In this document: positions 16,185-25,700 of the stretch, in pieces
How positions within the stretch are numbered: position 1 is the stretch's first letter
How the letters are laid out: each line of letters opens with the position of its first letter
Assembly: GCA_019639155.1 (NCBI GenBank)
Contig: JAHBSJ010000010.1
Location: forward strand, 50,181-114,180
Source of the DNA: Acidobacteriota bacterium
GTDB lineage: Bacteria > Acidobacteriota > Blastocatellia > Pyrinomonadales > Pyrinomonadaceae
Length of the DNA: 64,000 nucleotides
Direction: 5' to 3'
Notes under the pieces: model-generated
The model's input: only the letters and a program-made list of their open reading frames with translations
Database searches by the model: none
What the model was told of the DNA's origin: nothing
Program-made: the position numbers and the translations under genes

Positions 16185-16786
16185 GCGACTCCCAGGTTTC
16201 AACGAAGATCCTCACTATTCCCAACTTGCTGACCTTTTTGAGGATGGCTCTGATACCGCTTTTCGCCATCCTGCTTGTTTACAATCGCGAAGGCTGGGCA
16301 CTCATACTGTTCACGATCGCCGGCGTTTCGGACGGTATCGACGGTTTCGTCGCACGCCGTTTCAAACAGGAATCCGAGCTCGGCATCATCATCGACCCGA
16401 TCGCCGACAAGCTGCTGATGACGACGGCTTTTATTATGCTTTCGTGGCCGGGCGTACTTGAAGTATCGCGGTTTTTGCCCGTGCCGTTTTGGGTAACGGC
16501 AACGGTCATCGGCAGAGATGTGCTGATCGTAACAGTGGCCGCGTCGATCACAGTAATGACCGGATTTCGCGATTTTGTTCCGTCGTGGCTCGGCAAGGCG
16601 AGTACCTTCGTTCAGGTAGTTGCGGTGATAATGATCCTGGTCGCAGCGACCTATCCGCAGCTTCGCGGCTTTTATCTTCCTACCGTTTACACCACTGTCG
16701 TCGCCTTCGCCGTGTTCTCAGGCGTTCACTACATTTTCCACGTTGCTAAGTTGATGAAACAGCATCAACCGGAAAATAGTGATTAG
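16181..16786 (+). CDS. pgsA: CDP-diacylglycerol-glycerol-3-phosphate phosphatidyltransferase
   Basis: 201 residues with the CDP-alcohol phosphotransferase signature DG-x2-AR-x8-G-x3-D-x3-D within SDGIDGFVARRF and GIIIDPIADK, and about five membrane segments. It makes phosphatidylglycerophosphate, the precursor of phosphatidylglycerol and cardiolipin. The start at ATG 16181 overlaps the upstream stop by ATGA; the frame extends further upstream but only inside the preceding gene. It is convergent with the kinase gene, separated by 7 bases. Confidence 0.9.
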   Translation: MSDSQVSTKILTIPNLLTFLRMALIPLFAILLVYNREGWALILFTIAGVSDGIDGFVARRFKQESELGIIIDPIADKLLMTTAFIMLSWPGVLEVSRFLPVPFWVTATVIGRDVLIVTVAASITVMTGFRDFVPSWLGKASTFVQVVAVIMILVAATYPQLRGFYLPTVYTTVVAFAVFSGVHYIFHVAKLMKQHQPENSD

Positions 16787-16793
16787 CATTCGA

Positions 16794-18920
16794 TCAGCGG
16801 ACAGCTGTTTCGTAGGTTTGCAAGATCTCTTGCCACTTTGGTTTTGGGGTTCCGGACGCGGCCGAATGCTCACTCGCTGCTGAACAGGCGTTGTAGAGTT
16901 CCTCAGCCTCGGTTCGCCGGCCTGCTTTAAGTTTTAACATTATCCCTTCACACTTTTGTGTATTTATCTGGACGCTGTCTTCCGGGAAATGTTGACGAAG
17001 CAGTCCCACCATCTCGTCATAAAGCTGTTCGGCCGCAAGGAACTTATTGTCCGAAGCAGGCTGCGGGACATTTCTAAGATACAGGTCGTGTACATTCTCA
17101 AAGAGCGGGTTGTACAAATGTTGGAAATAATCCTCGAGCATATACGGAAGATTCAGATTCATGGGGTTCGTCGAGCGCATCATGACGATAGCATCAGACA
17201 TCAAACGGACGCCCTCTTCGCCGCGCGGCGGCGTTTGAGACCAATAAAGATATGCCATGTCTTTCGCCACTAATTCATGCCAGTCGCCGTAATGTGCCCG
17301 ACGCAGCTCAAACGCCCGGCGGAAATGGAACCTCGCTTGTTCGATCCGAGAGGGGTCCTTCCTCGACAGATACGCGTCTCCGAAATGGTGGTGGAGTTCA
17401 GCGAGAACGTCGGGCTGCTCTGCCAACTCGATGTCGATCTTTGACGCCATATCATCGAGTGCCTCGACCACACGCGTGTCGCCGGCAAACCGGTGGCCCT
17501 CCGCATACCAATTCGGGTTTGCGTAGCGTACGAACCGCATCATGAATCTGCTTATTTTCTCAGCTTTTTGCTGTTCGGCCTTAGCATTCTCCGACTCGGC
17601 AACTGCGACCGCGGCATTTGCCCGTGCAACTTTCGTTTGCCACGCTGATACTGCAACGCCGGCGATCAATGTAGTAATTATCAGAATGCCGGCGGCAACC
17701 GAGACTCGATTTCGCGTATAAAATTTACGCAGCCGATATCCTAGCGTTGCGGAACGAGCCTCAACGGGCTTTCCGTCGATGTAACGCCAAATATCTGCTG
17801 ATAGTTGTTCCACGGACCCATACCGATCGTCCGGATCCTTTTGGATCGCCTTTAGAATAATGTTGTCCAGGTCACCGCGAAGATGGGACGCGGGGACACA
17901 GCTTCTCGGAACACTTTCTATCGCCTGCTCCAATCTCTCAACGCTTTTCAATGTATTCTCGTGTCTGGCGGCCAATAACGATGGAGCGGGAGCGTCGTCC
18001 TCAGTAATTGCCTGAAAAAGGCCGTTGCTGCCATTGCCTTTGCGTGAGAACGGAAGCGTACCGGTGAGCATTTTGTAAAGCACAATGCCCAGGCTGTAAA
18101 CATCAGTCGCCGTCGAGATACCATCGCCGTTTATCTGCTCCGGAGATGCGTATTCCGGCGTCAGTGCCCGGTGCAGTGTGGTTGGGGTGTTCCGGTTATC
18201 GTCGTCCAGTATCTTTGAAATGCCGAAATCGAGCAGTTTGGGAACTTTTTCACCGGTCACCAGAATGTTCGACGGTTTCAGATCCATGTGAACGACGAGC
18301 TTCCGATGGGCGAAAGAAACCGCATCGCATATCCGATTGAAGAGTTTAAGCCTTTCATTCAGTGACAGATCATTCTCAAAGCAGTACTTGTCAACGGGTA
18401 CGCCGTCAACGTATTCCATCACGAGGTAGGGGAATCCGTCATCAGTCTGACCGGCGTCAAGGAGTCCGGCAATTGACGGGTGAGAAAGTCCGGCCAGTAT
18501 CTCCTTCTCCCGTTCGAAGTTGCGTCGGATCGAAGCAGTGTCAAACTCGCGACGGAGCATCTTGATCGCCACCTTTTGCTTGAATTTCCCGTCCGATCTC
18601 TCTCCGAGGAACACAGAACCCATGCCGCCTGTGCCCAATTCGCCGACTATCTCATACGGGCCTAACCGTTGATGTGCCGACCGGTTTCCGTCACTGACTT
18701 CTTTGAAAAAATCGGTTGAGATCTCGACTGCCGGTATTGTTAGAAATTCATTGCAATCGGCAGTGAGATCGAGCAACTCCTCGATCTCACCGCGCAGCAC
18801 GGTATCGATATCCAGTTCCGCAACAAAGCTCTTTCTGTGTTCGGGGCGAAGCTCGAGTGCCGTGGCCAAGATCTCTTTTGCTCGGTTCCAACTTTCGGGT
18901 GAATGATTAACTTGCGACAT
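16794..18920 (-). CDS. Membrane-anchored Ser/Thr protein kinase with C-terminal helical/TPR-like domain
   Basis: 708 residues from ATG 18920. The kinase domain (about 89-375) has the Gly loop GELGTGGMGS, K120, DFG at 231 and the YASPEQ segment. The catalytic loop reads HMDLKPSN at 211-218, so the usual HRD arginine is Met. A membrane helix follows at about 406-427 (GILIITTLIAGVAVSAW). The remaining 280 residues are helical, TPR-like, and probably periplasmic. An alternative TTG start at 18983 overlaps the sigma-factor stop. The gene directly follows the ECF sigma gene, a pairing common in Acidobacteriota where the kinase may regulate the sigma factor. Confidence 0.9.
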   Translation of the reverse strand: MSQVNHSPESWNRAKEILATALELRPEHRKSFVAELDIDTVLRGEIEELLDLTADCNEFLTIPAVEISTDFFKEVSDGNRSAHQRLGPYEIVGELGTGGMGSVFLGERSDGKFKQKVAIKMLRREFDTASIRRNFEREKEILAGLSHPSIAGLLDAGQTDDGFPYLVMEYVDGVPVDKYCFENDLSLNERLKLFNRICDAVSFAHRKLVVHMDLKPSNILVTGEKVPKLLDFGISKILDDDNRNTPTTLHRALTPEYASPEQINGDGISTATDVYSLGIVLYKMLTGTLPFSRKGNGSNGLFQAITEDDAPAPSLLAARHENTLKSVERLEQAIESVPRSCVPASHLRGDLDNIILKAIQKDPDDRYGSVEQLSADIWRYIDGKPVEARSATLGYRLRKFYTRNRVSVAAGILIITTLIAGVAVSAWQTKVARANAAVAVAESENAKAEQQKAEKISRFMMRFVRYANPNWYAEGHRFAGDTRVVEALDDMASKIDIELAEQPDVLAELHHHFGDAYLSRKDPSRIEQARFHFRRAFELRRAHYGDWHELVAKDMAYLYWSQTPPRGEEGVRLMSDAIVMMRSTNPMNLNLPYMLEDYFQHLYNPLFENVHDLYLRNVPQPASDNKFLAAEQLYDEMVGLLRQHFPEDSVQINTQKCEGIMLKLKAGRRTEAEELYNACSAASEHSAASGTPKPKWQEILQTYETAVR

Positions 18921-18979
18921 ACCGTTTTCTAATGCGTAATTCAACAAGATCGCTCGCCAGAGTTCGGATATCGAAACAT

Positions 18980-19546
18980 TCAATGCTGCAATTCACGATA
19001 AAGCCAAAGCCGAGCCGTCTCCCATTCTCGTGAGACGGTCCTTTGCGAAGTTTTGAGTGTCCCGGCGATCTCATCAAGGGTCATACCGCCGAAAAACCGC
19101 ATCTCCACGATGCTGGCCTGGCGTTCGTCCAGTTCGGCTAAACGCTTCAGTGCTTCGTCAAGTGCGAGTAAAGAAGCTGCACGTTCATCGACCGAAATCT
19201 GTATATCGTCCAGGGAGAATTTTATCTGGTCGCCTCCTCGCTTCCTCGCGGCGTGGCTGCGTGCGTGATCGATGAGTATCTGACGCATCAGTCGTGAACT
19301 GATGGCATAGAAATGATGCCGGTCCTGCCAATCGATGCCCGATCGTTCGGCCATTCTGATGAATGTCTCGTGTACAAGCGCCGTAGGCTGCAGCGTATGA
19401 TCCGAACGTTCCCGGGACATTATCATTCGGGCCTGTCTTTTTAGTTCAGCGTAAACAAAGGGCAACAACCGGTCTTTCGCGTTTTCAGAACCGGCGCTCC
19501 AATCCTTCAGTATCTCGGTGATCTCCACCGTGTTCTCTTCAGACAT
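18980..19546 (-). CDS. ECF-type RNA polymerase sigma factor
   Basis: 188 residues. Region 2 spans LPFVYAELKRQARMIMSRER, then TLQPTALVHETFIRM, and SRLMRQILIDHARS. Region 4 has IVEMRFFGGMTLDEIAGTLK and SQRTVSREW. This is the ECF subfamily frequent in Acidobacteriota and Planctomycetota that is linked to Ser/Thr kinases rather than anti-sigma factors. It is divergent from the 2842-residue secreted protein, 186 bases away, and may control it. Confidence 0.93.
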   Translation of the reverse strand: MSEENTVEITEILKDWSAGSENAKDRLLPFVYAELKRQARMIMSRERSDHTLQPTALVHETFIRMAERSGIDWQDRHHFYAISSRLMRQILIDHARSHAARKRGGDQIKFSLDDIQISVDERAASLLALDEALKRLAELDERQASIVEMRFFGGMTLDEIAGTLKTSQRTVSREWETARLWLYRELQH

Positions 19547-19623
19547 ATCACGACTTAAATAGATTCAAATATCGCAATATTAACTCAAAATTTTTGCCGC
19601 GCAGATTGATTCAGCCGAAATTT

Positions 19624-19638
19624 GGCGAAATTTTCGCC
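19624..19638. promoter_or_regulatory. Palindrome in the ECF sigma / giant-protein divergent region
   Basis: GGCGAAA-T-TTTCGCC is a perfect inverted repeat with a one-base centre. It is 78 bases from the sigma-factor start and 95 bases from the giant-gene start, suitable for a shared operator. The rest of the 186-base gap is AT-rich and shows no further clear element. Confidence 0.45.
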
Positions 19639-19732
19639 GATCTTTCGCATTTGCTTTCAGTTTCCAGCATTTACGAACACTTTCGGCCGGTACGCCGGCC
19701 AAATTGCAAACCTTAACCCGGAGTAAAAGACG

Positions 19733-22700
19733 ATGCGATCTTCAAGGCGCCTTAGTATCTTGGCTTTATCAATTGTAATTTCGGTCGGCGGATATATCAT
19801 ATTCCCGCACTCAGCCTATATCACGCCGTCAGCAAGTGCTGAGGACCGTAGCGAGACCAGCAGCAATAAAGGGCCGCAAACACCGCGGCCGCCGATGGTC
19901 AAGAAGGCGCCAGAGGGACGAGATCCTCTGATCGGCACCGAAGATCTTCTGGTCAGCCGCGGACTGTCGCGATATGACGATGAGTATTTTCTTGATCTGA
20001 ACCTAACGTCGCCCGCTGCAAACAGCACGCTTACATCGATATCTCCGGGCAGCGACTTTCAACCTGCGATCTCGCCCGACGGCACCAAGATCGCTTTTGT
20101 ATCCCAGGTCGGCGGCAACGACGGTGCGTTTGTCTTTCGCAGGTTCGAGATATTCATAATGAATTCGGACGGCACTAATCGCCGCCGCCTTACTTATGAC
20201 AACTTCTGGGACTCAATGCCCACATTTTCACCCGACGGCACAAAGATCATATATTCCACCGACTATGCCGATAAGGAGTTCAGCGGATTGGGTGTTTTTT
20301 CCATCGAGCTGGACGGTTCCAATAAGACCCTGCTATTCAATGAGGATTCTGTTTGCGGCTATTATCGCCCAAACGGAGAGCGAAAGACGGTAGCAAGCGG
20401 TGAGCTGGGACATGTTCCGGGTGATATCGGCTTTGATACCCCGAATTTTTCACCGGATGGATCAAAGATCTTGGTGGGTTGGTACGGTGATCTTAGCGTT
20501 TTCGATGTTGCATCCCAAACCTGTACCGAATTGTTTTCATCCTATTACAGTCAAACCCAGGCGCGTTTTTCACCCGACGGATCAAAGATCGCACTGGTTG
20601 ACCGCATTCCGGTCCGCGATCCGTATACGGGGCGGATCGTCAATACCAAAGGCCTTCGTATCCTGAATGCCGACGGCACCCCGATCAGCTTTTTCCGTCC
20701 GGAGAATTTTCAAACAACGCCGACCTGGTCGCCTGACGGCACAAAGATCGCATATTTCGCCTCTGACTTTTACTTTGACAATGACCGTTGGTTATTCAAT
20801 AACGATCAGCTCAGCATCTTTGACCTGAACAGCAGTACAGTTGAAAAGGTCTATACATCGCCGATCGACTATTTTCATAATGCCATGGCCTGGAGAGGTA
20901 TTGCGGTGCCTCAATATGCTGTTTCATTAAAATTTGCTCCTGCAACGGTCCTGGGCGGTGCCGTGACGCAAGGCACTGTCAAAGTAGATCCTGCACTCGT
21001 TCCGGTTGAGGGAGTTACCGTTCAATTGTCGCTGATCGGTGATCCAATGACGGCGACGCTTCAGCAGTCGAGTGTGTTCATTCCGTTTGGTGAGTCGGAA
21101 GCTGTTTTTCAGGTGGACGCAGCTCCATCGTCGGTCTTTACGAGCGTCGATATCCTCGCAGAACTCGGTGCCGATACGGCGCGGGCGACCGTTGTGATCA
21201 TGCCCGGCGCTACTCCATCGGCAGACCTGAACGCGGTCAGTTTCACCGCACCCGCATCGATAAATGTAAATACCCTTTTCAGTATGTCATGGACACTGGA
21301 AAACATCGGTTCGGTCAGTGCGTTCAGTTATGACGATTTTGTTTATCTTTCGGTCGATGATCAGCTGGATGACACCGATGTGGTTATCCAGAAAACCAGG
21401 CGCTCAACGCTTGCGGCCGGAGCATCCGTCAATCGAACTTCTAACTTTCAAATAACGACACAGCATGCACCGGTGAGCGGACAGTACTATCTGATCTTCA
21501 GCACCAACGACAGCCGCGTTACGCTCGAGAACGGCAGCTACGCGAACAATACTCTCGTGCGACCCGTCGAGGTCAACGTCGTTACCTCTGATCTTGTGCT
21601 CGAGAATATCTCGCTGCCCGGCCAAGTCGAAACCGGCACCAGTTTCCCTTTCTCGTACACTGTGCGGAATGTAGGTAACGGAACCGCAACGGGCACGTTC
21701 TCAAATGTACTTTATTTGTCGCAGGACAATATTCGCGGTAATAGCGACGACATATTTATCGAGTCCTTCAATAGCAGCAACCTCGCTGCCGGAGCATCTT
21801 TTACACGGTCCGGCAATGCGACGATCCAAACGCTTCCGGTGCGGCCTGACGGTAATTACTTCTTTTACATCGCAACGGATAACGGCGGAAGCGTTATCGA
21901 AGGCGGCCACATCAGGAGCCAGGCCGAGGCAAACAACGTCCATTTTCAGCCAACTGAGTTCTTTTATCGCGCCGCCGACCTGCAGGTCACAGCGGCATCG
22001 TCGGCCGCAGATGTTGATACGGATGTCGCATTCCCGCTGACGTGGACCACCGCTAACACCGGCAACAAAGACGCCGGAGCCTTTTCCGAGCGTGTCTATT
22101 TTTCTCTGGACAACGCGGTCGGCAGCGATACCTTGCTTGGCACTTTCCCGCTTTCCGGCGGTCTGGCAGCAGGATCGTCAGTTGAACGTATCCAGAATGT
22201 CTCGATACCTTTTAACGCGATCGCCGCGACCGGGAACTTCTACGTCTATGTGCAGACCGATTGGAACAACGCCGTGAACGAAGGTGCGAACGAGAATAAC
22301 AACATTCGTTTTCATCCTGTGCGCGTCCGTAAAACGCAGCGGCCGAACCTGACCGTTTCTAATATCACCGCCGCAGCAACGGCATTCTTCGCTCAGACAG
22401 TTCAGGTGCAGTGGACGGTGACCAACAGCGGATCGGGCGCGACGAACACGCCGGTATGGAAAGATTCTGTTTACATCGGAACGGGAACGACGCTTTCCGG
22501 CGCCACCAAACTTGCCGATTCTTCGAATGTGAGCTATTTGAACGCGGGCGAGAGCTACATCGCCACCGTGACCGTCAAGATACCTCGCGGACTTGTCGGC
22601 AGTTATAGGTTCTTGGTTCAGACCGATTCCGGAAGCCAAGTGCCGGAGAGCAACGAAAACGATAATCTGGCAAACAAGACGGTAACTCTGTCGGCACCGC

Positions 22701-25700
22701 CGCTGCCGGACCTTACGGTTTCAAACGTGCAGGCGCCTGCGCAGGTCTTTGCGGGCCAGCCGATACAGATAACGTGGCAGGTCAACAACATCGGCACCGC
22801 GATGGCGAGCGGTGATCCGGGCGCGAACAACGTGTCTCAGAATTTCGTGAACCGCGTCTTCCTTTCACAAAACACAACGCTTGATGCAAACGATATTGCG
22901 ATCTTTACGGGCGCGCCGATGAACCACATTCCCGCCGGCGGCAATCGCAGCGGGACGACCGTCATCCTAGACCAAAATGGAGTTAATACAACCAAGATAC
23001 CGGCGAATATTTCCGGCAACTGGTATGTTTTCGTCCTGACCGATCAGACCAATCGCGTTTACGAATTTAACAACGAGAACAACAATTCCGATTACGACCG
23101 CGTTCAGCCCGGCTCGCCGATGAGCATCCTTATCACGCCGCCGGACCTCGTCATCCAAGATCAGCCGACCGCACCTGCGACAGCGAACGGCGGGCAATTC
23201 ATTCCCGTCAGCTTTACTGTCAAGAATCAAGGTGCGTTCGCAACGACAAACGGCTGGCGAGACGCGATCTACCTTTCCGCCGATCAGACCATCGACGCCA
23301 ACGACGCATTTCTCGGGTATGTCTTTCGCAGCGGTTTGGGCCCCGGCGAGCAGTATGTCGCCGAAATGAACGTCAAGATACCGGATTGTCTCAACGGCAC
23401 GTACTATCTCATCGCGCTTGCTGACTATGACAACCGTTTGACGGAATTCGATCCCGGTTTCAACGCCGAGGCAAATAACGCGAGTCCTGTTAAAGAGATC
23501 GAACTCACAACCATACCTCCTGATCTACAGATCACTAACTTTCAGATCACGCCTCCGATAACGACCGCAGGCCAGAACGTTTCGCTGAGTTGGACAGTTA
23601 CAAACACGGGTGCAGGGCCGGCGGTCGGCGCCTGGACAGACAGAGCAGCGGTGCACACCACAGGATTTAATCCCGTTACGCTTGCCTCTGCTCAACGTCA
23701 AGGCCCTCTTGCGCCCGGGGCGAGTTACACAGCGACCGTTAATATTGCGATCCCAACATTTTTGCTTGGTGACAGCTTTATCAGATTTACGACAGACGTA
23801 AATTCGAACATTGCCGAATGCGGTGCTGCCGAGAACAACAACATGGTCGATTCGGCACAATTCGGGATCGCATCGATACTGCCCGACCTGGTGGTGGATA
23901 CAGCAGACGCGCCGGGAATGGTGGTCGCCGGTGAGCTGTTCAACGTATCCTGGCTCGGCCGCAATGCGGGGCAGCCGCTGAATGGGACGGTCACGGGCTG
24001 GCGGGATACGGTCTATATTTCAACGGATCAGACCCTAAGCAATTCTGATCGCTCGATCGGCTCGATCATCAATCAGGCGAATCTCGGCACCAATGAAACG
24101 TATCAACGGCAGCTTTCGGTCAATACCGGCAATCTCACGGCAGGTAACTATTACCTGCTGATCAAGGCCGATTCGGCGAACAATATTTACGAAGGCGTGA
24201 ATAGCTCGCCTTCGGAGCAGAACAATGTCTATTCGATCCCGATCTCGGTCACATCACCGCTTGTTGACCTTACGGCAGCAGTGAACGGCGTTCAAACACC
24301 GACCTATTCAGGGACGATGGTGAATATAACGTGGACGGTCAGCAATGTGGGCAGCAGCTCGACGCTAGGCTCCTCGTGGTCGGATCATGTCTTCCTTTCG
24401 CGTGATTCGATCCTCGACACGACGGACACGCATCTCGGGTTCCAACAGCGTACCGGCGTCCTCGGCGGCGGGGAAAGCTATCAGGTCATGAAGCCCTTCT
24501 ATATTCCGAACGGCCTGACCGGTGAATATTTCATTTTTGTTGTGACCGACCGCAACAATCAGATCGTCGAAAGCAACAATAACAACAACACGAGTCCCGC
24601 CTATGCGGCAACGCTCCAACTAGCGCCGCCCGCGGACCTGAATATCACCAATATCTCGGCTCCTGCGGCCGTTGCAATGGGCGAGCTGAATACGACCATT
24701 TCGTGGACAGTTCAAAACTCCGGTCCAAACTCAACGAGCGGGCAATGGCGTGATTCGGTCTATTTTTCGAGAGACGCTTTTTGGGATCCAGCCGACTACC
24801 TGGTCGGCCAGAAAGACACGCAGCAGTCGCTCGGCGTTAATGCGACATACACAGAATCGCTGACGACCACGATACCGCCCATCGAGGAAGGCGTGTATTA
24901 CGTCATCATTCGAACCGATTCCAGAAATGTGGTTCGCGAATTGAATGAAGCGAATAACACGGCGACCGCGGTTTCGCCGACGACCGTTTCAATCCAAACG
25001 TTGGAAATGGGTATTCCGTTCGTAACCACGTCTATCGGGCGAAACTATTTCTTCAAAACCGATCCGCCCGATGATGAAACAATGCTGATCACGCTTTTCG
25101 GTGATGCAGGCCGAAAGAACGAGCTGTTTACAAAAGCAGGTTCGATGGTCAGCCGTGCCAACTACGATCTGCAGGGAATTCCGACCTTTAACCCGCAGGA
25201 AAACAAGGTTGACAACACCGAACCCGGCGCATATTACACAATGGCGGCGACCGAACCCATTCCGCCCGCCGTGCCGCCGACCCCGCCGCAGGACATTACC
25301 GTCGAGGCGAAGATAATACCTTTCTCGATACAACGCGTGTCGCCGGAAAGCGCAGGAAATGACGGCTACGCTACCATCGTCGCCGACGGAGCGAAATACC
25401 AACCCGGAGCCACGATCACCCTCATCGCTCCGAACGGGGAAACTCTCACGTCATTGCAATCGCGAAATGGAACGACAAAGATCGCTGCGATCTTTGATCT
25501 AAAGGGCAGATCCGCTGGCGATTATGACGTTGTGGTAACAAATCCGAACAACGAGTCGGTAATGTTACAGGACGGATTTGAGGTCGTAAATGGCGGTGGT
25601 CACAGCTTGCGCCGAAGCATCAACGGTCCCGGAGCAATAAGGCCGGGTTCTACAGGCAGAACCCGCTACACATTTTCGGCGATCAATGATGGCCTGAATG

